Shown here: in pieces, positions 9,302 to 16,536 of the stretch | How the letters are laid out: the number at the start of each line of letters is the position of its first letter | Numbering within the stretch: position 1 is the stretch's first letter | Assembly (NCBI GenBank): GCA_910577315.1 | Contig: CAJTME010000010.1 | Span: 1-64,000, forward strand | DNA: 64,000 nucleotides | Origin: an uncultured Muribaculaceae bacterium | Lineage (GTDB): Bacteria; Bacteroidota; Bacteroidia; Bacteroidales; Muribaculaceae | Reading direction: 5' to 3' | Position numbers and translations under genes: made by a program | Notes under the pieces: model-generated | Told to the model about the DNA's origin: nothing | The model's input: only the letters and a program-made list of their open reading frames with translations | The model's database searches: none

Positions 9302-9714
9302 ATTCTTGAATTGGGGTGTTGTGTCGTATGGTAAGTTATGTATTTTAAGATTAAAAAGAAATTCAATTATCTAAACGCAAACTTACTCAAAATAATTGAC
9401 AAAACGCCGGATTTAACATTTTTTCTACTATATACCCAACTGCTCTTTCATCTAAGGAGAAAAATAACGAAACAAGTCCCTTAACCGATTCAAAATAGAT
9501 CGGGTAAAACGAATATATTGTCTTTTATCTCTTATTCCCGTCGCTTTACCAAGAAAATCAGTCACATGGTTTTAGCATTAAATGGCTGATTGTTTCATTT
9601 TTAAGACCTGAATTCTTATATAGAGCACACTTAAATAGATGTAGACAAAAAACCGTTGAACATCTTCTATGTATGCTCAACGGTCTGAATACTTGAATAT
9701 TTGTCTATCTTAGT
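9302..9714. other. AT-rich gene-free stretch
   Basis: About 410 bases, clearly AT-richer than the flanking branching enzyme gene. It holds the putative glgB promoter near its left end (minus-strand TAAGTTTG at 9378-9385) and the terminator of the leucine-rich repeat gene near its right end. I see no supported gene in between; it marks the left edge of an AT-rich accessory patch. Confidence 0.6.
9645..9686 (-). terminator. Terminator of the leucine-rich repeat gene
   Basis: Minus-strand hairpin (accgttga / tcaacggt arms, 9652-9659 and 9677-9684) followed on the minus strand by a TTTTTTG run. It lies about 30 bases beyond the stop codon at 9715. Confidence 0.8.
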
Positions 9715-11268
9715 TTATAGCAATATCTTTTTTGATGCAGTTCCTGCTTTTACCATAAATATCCCTTTTGATGGGATCTTTATTTCGTTGCGGGATGAAC
9801 CGGAATAAACCAATTTACCGTCTATCGCATATATCAAGACCTCGGTTTCTTCGGTGCCTTCAATCGAAAACTCAGCGTCATTAATATTCAGCTTAATTGT
9901 TTGTATTTCGGCATCTGTAATGCCAGCCGGATCTTTTTCGATGATTTTCCTAAAATATTTCCAGGGTACAGCTTCTTTATAATCTTCCAAAGCTCCAAAT
10001 GGTACATATAAAGTACATGATTCATAGAGTGGAGTAATAAAGCCAGTTTCATAAGATGGTGGTACTGGATTCCAGGAAGTTATTTCCTGGATAGAGTGGC
10101 TGCCTGTAAACGCATTTTCGCCAATCGTTTTAATCGAATTGCCTAATACAACCGTTCTAAGTTTATTGCAGTAACTAAAAGTTTCGGCAGGGATTTCCAT
10201 AAAGTAATTGCCTGTAGTAACAGTCTCAAGAGTTGAGAGATATTTAAAAACACCTGTTGCTATAATCTGACGTCCGAGGTATAGAGTTTCCACGTATGGG
10301 AATCCTCCTATTGAGATAATATCATAGCCATCCTCAATTATCACATCTTTTATGTGACAACCCTGGAATGCTTCGGGCCGTATTCCTCCCAAACTTTTTG
10401 GCACAACAACATAGCTTAGAGAGGTACAGCCAGAGAAGGCAAACTCCCAGATACTCTGCAAACCTTCCGGCAGAACTATGAAGCTTAGAGAGGTACAGTT
10501 TTCGAAGGCAGACTGCCAGATACTCTGCAAACCTTCCGGCAGAACTATGGAGCTTAGGGAGGTACAGTTATAGAAGGCATACCCACGGATACTCTGCAAA
10601 CCTTCCAGCAGAACTATGGAGCTTAGAGAGGTACAATTATAGAAGGCACGATCACCGATACTCTGCAAACCTTCCGGCAGAACTATGGAGCTTAGAGAGG
10701 TACAGTTTTCGAAGGCACGATCACCGATACTCTGCAAACCTTCCAGCAGAACTATGGAGCTTAGAGAGGTACAGCCAGAGAAGGCAGACTCACCGATACT
10801 CTGCAAACCTTCCGGCAGAACTATGGAGCTTAGGGACTTGCAGCCAGAGAAGGCAGACTCACCGATACTCTGCAAACCTTCCGGCAGAACTATGGAGCTT
10901 AGGGACTTGCAGCCAGAGAAGGCAGACTTACCGATACTCTGCAAACCTTCCGGCAGGACGATGGAGCTTAGAGAGGTACAGCCATTGAAGGCATATTCAC
11001 GGATAGCAATGACGGGATAACAAACTCCCTCCCACTCGATTTCAGGAAGAATATTAGCATTGACAACTTCGAAGTCCGCACCACTAACTATACATATGAG
11101 GTTTTTGCTTGTATCGTCATCGTCTCTTTTAATCTTATATCCTATTCCATCGATTTTCGTCGTATAGACGCTCGTATAGGCGCTTGTTATCATTGGGTAT
11201 AAGCCAACGACACAGAATACCAAGAGGATAAGCCATACTCTTGGCGAATAAACTTTTAAGTGATTCAT
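9715..11268 (-). CDS. BspA-like leucine-rich repeat surface protein with type IX sorting-like tail
   Basis: A 517-residue secreted protein. An N-terminal signal peptide/hydrophobic segment (about residues 10-32) is followed by a short head and nine tandem 23-residue repeats of the TpLRR/BspA type (core GCTSLSSIVLPEGLQSI, then a variable four-residue patch and AF), then more degenerate leucine-rich repeats. The C-terminus (about residues 445-517) has a beta-rich module ending IPSKGIFMVKAGTASKKILL, like the type IX secretion sorting domain. BspA-like proteins act in adhesion; the ligand here is unknown. The gene is AT-richer than its neighbours and its repeats are nearly identical at DNA level, suggesting recent expansion. 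Confidence 0.85.
   Translation of the reverse strand: MNHLKVYSPRVWLILLVFCVVGLYPMITSAYTSVYTTKIDGIGYKIKRDDDDTSKNLICIVSGADFEVVNANILPEIEWEGVCYPVIAIREYAFNGCTSLSSIVLPEGLQSIGKSAFSGCKSLSSIVLPEGLQSIGESAFSGCKSLSSIVLPEGLQSIGESAFSGCTSLSSIVLLEGLQSIGDRAFENCTSLSSIVLPEGLQSIGDRAFYNCTSLSSIVLLEGLQSIRGYAFYNCTSLSSIVLPEGLQSIWQSAFENCTSLSFIVLPEGLQSIWEFAFSGCTSLSYVVVPKSLGGIRPEAFQGCHIKDVIIEDGYDIISIGGFPYVETLYLGRQIIATGVFKYLSTLETVTTGNYFMEIPAETFSYCNKLRTVVLGNSIKTIGENAFTGSHSIQEITSWNPVPPSYETGFITPLYESCTLYVPFGALEDYKEAVPWKYFRKIIEKDPAGITDAEIQTIKLNINDAEFSIEGTEETEVLIYAIDGKLVYSGSSRNEIKIPSKGIFMVKAGTASKKILL
10413..11003 (-). repeat. 69-bp tandem repeat array inside the leucine-rich repeat gene
   Basis: The motif agcttagagaggtaca (or a close variant) recurs with exact 69-base spacing at 10413, 10482, 10551, 10620, 10689, 10758, 10827, 10896 and 10965. 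The copies are nearly identical even at synonymous positions; differences cluster in the codons for the variable four-residue patch before AF. This in-frame period allows copy-number change without frameshift. Confidence 0.95.
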
Positions 11269-11293
11269 TTTGCTGATTTTTAGTTGGTTGGAT

Positions 11294-12277
11294 TTATTTT
11301 AATTCACTTTGAGTATTATCATCGATCAATGAGAATACGAAACGTTCGTCTGTCAATTTTATGATCTGAATAAGATGCCTTTTTAGACTAATACCTTGGT
11401 ACATTATAATATATAGCTTCCATAGATTACAGTAATAACCATGTGTAATCAGCGAAAGAAGAGCATTTTTATCACTGTTTTTCGACACATAGTACTCAAA
11501 TTGATTTGGAGCAATCTCTACGGAACCATCAAAGAACATATGGCCGAATGTATAAGATTTTACACAGTCAAGTGAATCCTTACACTTGCGGTTATGCCAG
11601 TTGCTTTCATCACCGGGCTTGACATATTGCGATGGAGGAATGAAAGATTCTCTTAAAGGTGAAAGTTTTAGGAGTCGCCACTCATCTTCGACTTTCCAAT
11701 AAGTACTTTTTATATTTGAAAGGATAAATATACTCAGAGATTCACCAAACTCACCGATGCTCAAAGGAAACTTATCCACGTTAAAGTCAGACTCTTTAAC
11801 GTAGTTTATAGGAAACGGTCCAATTTTCTTGAATGGGAATTTATTATAATCAAATTCTACGCAAACGCCTTTATTTCCAGTATATAAAGCCCATAACATA
11901 GGATTTGTCGGGCTTGATGTCAACGAAAGTATACCACATTCGTTAAAGCGAACGCCAATATATCCCTTCAACGCAATCTCAGAGATATCTTCTTTCGGCA
12001 ATTCCTCAATCTGTGCGTACAAATTGCCAAATAAAGCCTTTGCATCCTCAATACTATCCCACCTCAGCAAGTTCTCAGAACAATCGAGGAGATCATTCAA
12101 ATAAAAAGGATGGGATGCGTAAACATATTGGTTAAGCAACGCGTCATAATTGTAGTCAGACAAGGAATAGTATTTGAAAAGGCTCGGAGGCTTAACGGGC
12201 AGATCTTCACCAGAAATCTGCCAATCAAAATTATCTCCGCACGAATATGAACGGGTTCCTAATGTAAATGAGACCAT
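11294..12277 (-). CDS. DUF2971 family protein
   Basis: About 327 residues from the ATG at 12277. Family features are FKYYSLSDYNYDALLN near residue 35, the CGILSLTSSPTNPMLWALYT segment about residue 140, GVCVEFDY, and WKVEDEWRLLK later. DUF2971 has no settled biochemical function; members are often scattered in accessory regions. The frame stays open to a TTG at 12436, but that extension has atypical composition and no family match I recognise, so the ATG at 12277 is preferred. Only 25 bases separate it from the leucine-rich repeat gene downstream, so they may be co-transcribed. AT-rich, likely acquired. Confidence 0.75.
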   Translation of the reverse strand: MVSFTLGTRSYSCGDNFDWQISGEDLPVKPPSLFKYYSLSDYNYDALLNQYVYASHPFYLNDLLDCSENLLRWDSIEDAKALFGNLYAQIEELPKEDISEIALKGYIGVRFNECGILSLTSSPTNPMLWALYTGNKGVCVEFDYNKFPFKKIGPFPINYVKESDFNVDKFPLSIGEFGESLSIFILSNIKSTYWKVEDEWRLLKLSPLRESFIPPSQYVKPGDESNWHNRKCKDSLDCVKSYTFGHMFFDGSVEIAPNQFEYYVSKNSDKNALLSLITHGYYCNLWKLYIIMYQGISLKRHLIQIIKLTDERFVFSLIDDNTQSELK

Positions 12278-12448
12278 GCTCTCACTAATTTCTAACCGAA
12301 CATTCCCTATTTCGGCAATGCATAAAACGTGACAGCGTGGGAATCCGTACATATTGCCCGACCCACTTTCAGAGGCTTCTCGCATTGCCCATAGTCGAAA
12401 GTCGAGCAACGCAGAAGCCCACGCCTTTATATGCAAAACTTGCTAACA

Positions 12449-12472
12449 CTGTCATTCCTCACGAAATGACAG
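12449..12472. repeat. Short perfect hairpin sharing an 8-mer with a second one nearby
   Basis: Arms ctgtcatt and aatgacag enclose an 8-base loop. The core atgacag/ctgtcat is shared with the hairpin at 12601-12622. It could be part of a dispersed repeat or a terminator-like structure; no long T-run is present. Confidence 0.55.
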
Positions 12473-12600
12473 GGAAGCTTGGGTATTACATATCCACGAG
12501 GCATCTACATTTGCTTCACCCTTGACGACTATTGAATTTTGCGAGAATTCCTGAAAGTCAAGAACCGAGGCGTCCTGTAAACGCTATCATTATTATTTCA

Positions 12601-12622
12601 ATGACAGCCCTATGGCTGTCAT
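12601..12622. repeat. Short perfect hairpin, 9-bp stem and 4-base loop
   Basis: Arms atgacagcc and ggctgtcat around loop ctat. It lies 150 bases from a hairpin sharing the atgacag core. Function unknown. Confidence 0.55.
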
Positions 12623-12959
12623 GCAACCGCTTTCCCACCCACTTTGCCCATACCGGCTTCTGCGAGTTGAGTACGCGATGCAAATTTATAATACATTTCG
12701 TAATCTGCCAAACAATATTAAGAAAACAAATTCGCTTTAACATTTGTAAACAAACTATTTGCATCCCACCGAACAAGCAACAAATCGCGCTATGTGTTAA
12801 GACCATCAATGAAAATATTCTTGCAACGAAATAGAAGCGCACAGGAACCATAGTGACGGTTTTTATTAACCATAAAAATTTAAAAATTTTACAAAATCTT
12901 CGGCAGTTCAAAATATTTGCTATATCTTTGCATTAATTATACGCACACCGACACACGGA

Positions 12960-13634
12960 ATGAGAGTAAAGATACACCATGAAGGTACCAACATTCTGCT
13001 GGTTATCGCCGCGATTATCATCGTGGTGAATGTCCCTTTATGGCTATGGGTCAGGCCGATAGGTTGGCCGATAACGTCTACCGTGGCCTGGGGTGTGGTG
13101 TTCCTGCTCGCCATGAACTTCTTCCGCTCGCCGCGCCGCCACTTTGAGGGCGACCCCAAAAACGCGGTGGTGGCCAGCGCCGACGGCACCGTTGTCGCGC
13201 TAGAGGAGGTTTACGAGCCTGAATACCTCAAGACCCGCTGCATCCAGCTGTCGGTGTTCATGAGCATATTCAACGTGCACGCCAACTGGTTTCCGGTCGA
13301 CGGCGAGGTGATTTACGCCACCCACCATCCCGGACGCTTCATGGCGGCCTACCTTCCGAAGTCCAGCACCGAGAACGAACGCTCGACGGTGGTCATCCGC
13401 ACCACCGGGGGCCAGCTCGTGCTCGTGCGCCAGATTGCAGGCGCCGTCGCCCGCCGCATCGTCACATACGCCGAAAAGGGAACGGACGCGAACATAGCTG
13501 ACCACATGGGATTCATCAAGTTTGGCTCGCGCGTCGACATCTACCTCCCCCTCGGCACGGAAACATTCGTGAACATCGGCGACACCACCACCGGCGGCAT
13601 CACCCTCGTCGGACGCCTTAAACCTCAAACATAA
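12960..13634 (+). CDS. psd: Phosphatidylserine decarboxylase, short pyruvoyl form
   Basis: Converts phosphatidylserine to phosphatidylethanolamine. The 224-residue proenzyme has two N-terminal hydrophobic segments (about residues 10-50), the conserved FMSIFNVHANWFPVDG motif, and the self-cleavage site FGSR near residue 185, where the serine becomes the pyruvoyl group. The FGSR form rather than LGST identifies the short, Bacteroidetes-type enzyme. It heads an operon with pssA, the preceding enzyme in the pathway, 35 bases downstream; a TATCTTTG -7 element lies 30 bases upstream of the ATG. Confidence 0.95.
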   Translation: MRVKIHHEGTNILLVIAAIIIVVNVPLWLWVRPIGWPITSTVAWGVVFLLAMNFFRSPRRHFEGDPKNAVVASADGTVVALEEVYEPEYLKTRCIQLSVFMSIFNVHANWFPVDGEVIYATHHPGRFMAAYLPKSSTENERSTVVIRTTGGQLVLVRQIAGAVARRIVTYAEKGTDANIADHMGFIKFGSRVDIYLPLGTETFVNIGDTTTGGITLVGRLKPQT

Positions 13635-13669
13635 GCACATTCCCGGGTGTTATAACCCTAAACGTCAAA

Positions 13670-14371
13670 ATGCCTAAGAAAGTAATAGGATTCATTCCCA
13701 ACCTAATAACGCTCTGCAACCTGCTGTCGGGTTGCATCGCCGTATATATGGCTTTCCATCAGGGCGAACAGTTCGGCTCACTATCCGGCCTGCAATGGAC
13801 ATGGATCGCCATCGCAGCGGCCGCCGTATTTGACTTCGGCGACGGGGCATCGGCCCGCGGCCTGAAAGCATACTCGCCGATAGGCGCCGAGCTTGACTCG
13901 CTCAGCGACCTTGTGAGCTTCGGCGTCGCTCCCGGCATGATGATACTGAACCTCATGCTCGGATATTCCGACCACACATGGCTCTGTTTCGCCGCCCTGC
14001 TTATTCCGGCGTTCGGCGCCTACCGCCTGGCCAAGTTCAACGTCGATGACTCGCAGACAACCTCGTTCCGCGGACTTCCCATCCCCGCCAACGCCATCTT
14101 CTGGATCGGTGCCTCGGGATGGATTACCCGCTACGGCTATCCCGGCACGGCCGTGATGGTGATTGCCATCCTGCTCGTTTCCATATGGATGACATCCAAC
14201 ATGAGGATGTTCTCCCTGAAATTCAAAAACTTCGACTGGCAGGAAAACTTCCGCCGCTACATCGTGCTGCTCGCCACCGCCGTGTTCATCTTCTCGTGGG
14301 GCGTCTCGGGCCTGATGTGGGCCATAGTCCTCTACGGATTCATCTCGCTGATGGGACGCAAGGAAGCCTGA
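13670..14371 (+). CDS. pssA: CDP-diacylglycerol-serine O-phosphatidyltransferase
   Basis: Makes phosphatidylserine from CDP-diacylglycerol and serine in the inner membrane. The 233-residue integral membrane protein contains the CDP-alcohol phosphotransferase signature DGASARGLKAYSPIGAELDSLSD (about residues 63-85; D-G-x2-A-R-x8-G-x3-D-x3-D) and about six to seven hydrophobic helices. It is directly downstream of psd, so phosphatidylserine synthesis and decarboxylation are encoded together. Confidence 0.95.
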   Translation: MPKKVIGFIPNLITLCNLLSGCIAVYMAFHQGEQFGSLSGLQWTWIAIAAAAVFDFGDGASARGLKAYSPIGAELDSLSDLVSFGVAPGMMILNLMLGYSDHTWLCFAALLIPAFGAYRLAKFNVDDSQTTSFRGLPIPANAIFWIGASGWITRYGYPGTAVMVIAILLVSIWMTSNMRMFSLKFKNFDWQENFRRYIVLLATAVFIFSWGVSGLMWAIVLYGFISLMGRKEA

Positions 14372-14435
14372 CCGGGCGCTCCCGCCATTTCCCAACTCCC
14401 GCCACTCTCATCTTCCTCTATTTTCTAAACTGACA

Positions 14436-14768
14436 ATGGGTACATTCATTCTCCTCCTTTTCATATTCTTCATAGTAATTCCCCTGTTCCGCGTCGGATG
14501 GCGCGCATGGCAGCTCCACCGCCAGTGGCGCCGCGCCACCGAGGACCTGCGCAACGCCTTCGGAGGCGCCCAGGGCCAGCAACGCCCCGGCAACAGCAAT
14601 CCCGCGCCGAAAGCCCGCAAGAAAAAAATTGACCCCGAAGTGGGCGAATACGTCGCATTTGAAGAAATAAAATCCGAAACCACCACAAGCTACACCACCG
14701 ACGGCACGGCCTCATCGTTCCGAGCCGAATCGCAGGTGGAAGACGCCGTGTGGGAAGAAATCAAATAA
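14436..14768 (+). CDS. DUF4834 family small membrane protein
   Basis: 110 residues: one N-terminal transmembrane helix (about residues 2-20, rich in Ile/Leu/Phe), a basic stretch (HRQWRRA), a Gly/Gln/Asn-rich low-complexity linker, a KARKKKIDPEVGEYVAFEEI segment and an acidic tail. This matches the Bacteroidetes DUF4834 family, commonly found next to pssA. No biochemical function is known; the position in the phospholipid operon suggests an envelope role (inference). Confidence 0.8.
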   Translation: MGTFILLLFIFFIVIPLFRVGWRAWQLHRQWRRATEDLRNAFGGAQGQQRPGNSNPAPKARKKKIDPEVGEYVAFEEIKSETTTSYTTDGTASSFRAESQVEDAVWEEIK

Positions 14769-14783
14769 CGCAACCGCTCTCCG

Positions 14784-15446
14784 ATGAATCCTCTTTTTGA
14801 CTTTCTGAACCGCCTTGCGGCCAACAACGACCGACCGTGGTTCCAGGCCCACAAGGCCGAGTTCGACGGGCTGCGCGACCGCTGGTTTGCCGACATCGAC
14901 CGCCTAATAGCCGCCTGCTCGGCCTGGGAGCCGCAGTACACCTATCTGTCGGGCAAGGACTCAACGTTCCGAATCTACCGCGACACCCGCTTCTCGCCCG
15001 ACAAGACTCCATACAAGACTTTCTTCTCGGCCGCCCTCACGCCCCGTGGCAAGAGCGCCCCGATGGCCGGATTCTACATATCGGCCGGGGTCAATCCCGA
15101 CCAATGCGGAATCTTCGGCGGAATGTGGTGTCCCGACCGCGACCAACTGCGCAAGATGCGCCATGCCATCGTCGATAACATCGAGGAATTCTCTGCGATT
15201 GTCGAAGGCATCGACGCTACCGGGCTCTACGGCGACTGGTGCGGCGATAAGCTCAAGACGATTCCCAAAGGCTGGGAACGCGACCACCCCCAGGCACCCT
15301 ACCTGCGCCTGCTGCACTATGGCCGCGAGCATGCCGTCACCCCCGACTTCTTCGCCGATCCGGCCTGGCCCGAACGCGCCGCCGAGATAATGCGCCCGCT
15401 CAAACCGCTGAACGACTTTATAAACTACTCCCTTTTCGAGGAATGA
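14784..15446 (+). CDS. DUF2461 domain protein
   Basis: 220 residues matching the DUF2461 (TIGR02453) family: early FLNRLAANNDRPWFQAHKAEF, then FRIYRDTRFSPDKTPYKTFFSA and the C-terminal LKPLNDFI. The family is widespread and its role unknown. No signal peptide or membrane segment is seen, so it is cytoplasmic. It sits 15 bases after DUF4834 and overlaps the next gene by 4 bases, placing it firmly in the psd-pssA operon. Confidence 0.9.
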   Translation: MNPLFDFLNRLAANNDRPWFQAHKAEFDGLRDRWFADIDRLIAACSAWEPQYTYLSGKDSTFRIYRDTRFSPDKTPYKTFFSAALTPRGKSAPMAGFYISAGVNPDQCGIFGGMWCPDRDQLRKMRHAIVDNIEEFSAIVEGIDATGLYGDWCGDKLKTIPKGWERDHPQAPYLRLLHYGREHAVTPDFFADPAWPERAAEIMRPLKPLNDFINYSLFEE

Positions 15447-16450
15447 CCAAACAACGACCCGCCGCCTTCTATGTCGACATCGCCGTCATAGTCCTGGCCC
15501 TCATCCTGATTATCGTGAAATTCTGTTCTCCCGCCCAAAAAGCCACCGAAACCATTTATCCGACTCCCCTGCGTCCAGGCGACAAAATCGCCATTATCGC
15601 CCCCGCCGGCCCGATAGAGCGTGGCATCGTAGATTCTGCCGCCACGGTGCTGAGCCAGCTCGGTTACGAGCCCGTAATCTATCCCCACACGTTTGGAAAA
15701 CACGGACATTTCAGCGGCACACATCCCGAACGTCTCGCCGACCTCCGCGCCGCCTTCACCGACCCCGAAATCAGGGCCATCCTCTGTGCGCGCGGCGGCT
15801 ACGGAGTGGTGCACAACCTCGACAGCCTCGGCATGCTCCCGCTTGAAAAGGACCCCAAATGGGTAATCGGATTCTCCGACATATCGGCGCTCCACGCCCT
15901 GATGGCATCAAAGGGAATAGCCAGCATCCACTCGTCAATGGCCAAACAGATCGCCCTTGGCCCTGACTCGCTCGACAACGCCACCCTTTTCGGCATCCTC
16001 AAGGGAGAAATGCCCACCTACACCTTCGAGCCCGACATCCACAACCATCCCGGCAATGCCGAAGGCATCCTGCTCGGCGGCAACCTCGCAGTAATCGCCG
16101 ACCTCATCGCCACGCCGTTCGACATAATCAAGCCTGGCACCATCCTTTTCATCGAGGACGTGTCGGAACCGATCTACAAAATCGAGCGAATGATTTACCA
16201 GCTGCGCCTCATGGGCATCATACCGAAGCTCAAGGGCCTGATCATCGGCCAGTTCACCGAATATAATCCCGACGACAACCATGTGACCATGGAGGACATG
16301 CTGGCCGAGGCCCTCGCTCCCTACCCCGAACTTCCCGTGGCTTTCAACGCCCCGATAGGCCATGTCGACCATAACATCCCCCTGGTGGAATCTTCATGGG
16401 CCACCCTCAATATCACCCCCGAGAAAGTCACCCTGACGCTCGAGAAATAA
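15443..16450 (+). CDS. S66 family LD-carboxypeptidase
   Basis: Likely removes the terminal D-alanine from murein tetrapeptides during wall recycling. The 335-residue protein has an N-terminal transmembrane anchor (about residues 10-27) followed by the S66 fold: ILCARGGYGV, then IGFSDISALHALM containing the probable nucleophile serine, FIEDVSEPIYKIERMIYQLRLMG with the catalytic Glu, and PIGHVDHNIPLV with the catalytic His. E. coli LdcA is cytoplasmic; the membrane anchor here suggests an envelope-facing or tethered form. Last gene of the psd operon, followed by a strong terminator. Confidence 0.9.
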   Translation: MTKQRPAAFYVDIAVIVLALILIIVKFCSPAQKATETIYPTPLRPGDKIAIIAPAGPIERGIVDSAATVLSQLGYEPVIYPHTFGKHGHFSGTHPERLADLRAAFTDPEIRAILCARGGYGVVHNLDSLGMLPLEKDPKWVIGFSDISALHALMASKGIASIHSSMAKQIALGPDSLDNATLFGILKGEMPTYTFEPDIHNHPGNAEGILLGGNLAVIADLIATPFDIIKPGTILFIEDVSEPIYKIERMIYQLRLMGIIPKLKGLIIGQFTEYNPDDNHVTMEDMLAEALAPYPELPVAFNAPIGHVDHNIPLVESSWATLNITPEKVTLTLEK

Positions 16451-16470
16451 CACCTCGAGGCTTTCGGAAT

Positions 16471-16518
16471 AAAAAACAGCGTCGTGCCGGAAAATTCTGC
16501 GGCACGACGCTGTTTTTT
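16471..16518. terminator. Bidirectional terminator between LD-carboxypeptidase and dxs-like gene
   Basis: A stem of about 16 base pairs (aacagcgtcgtgccg / cggcacgacgctgtt) with A-run on the left and T-run on the right. It serves both convergent transcripts. Confidence 0.9.
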
Positions 16519-16536
16519 TGACTGCGGGAACTAAGA

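Larger units (their letters stand above)
12278..12959. other. Non-coding accessory stretch with hairpins and the psd promoter
   Basis: About 680 bases between the divergent DUF2971 and psd genes. It contains an open but doubtful minus-strand extension of the DUF2971 frame (to 12436), two perfect short hairpins (12449-12472, 12601-12622), and a TATCTTTG -7 element for psd at 12923-12930. No supported gene is seen. The hairpins and odd open frame suggest a repeat or mobile-element relic. Confidence 0.5.

Noticed and set aside
10685..11020. Plus-strand repetitive open frame opposite the leucine-rich repeat gene
   Set aside because: It is the antisense of in-frame 69-bp repeats, so it stays open for the same reason the real gene does; no signal, promoter or family match.
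12532..12834. 100-codon plus-strand frame and 117-codon minus-strand frame before psd
   Set aside because: AT-rich, no recognisable motifs, overlapping one another, and covering the hairpin and promoter region; not supported as genes.
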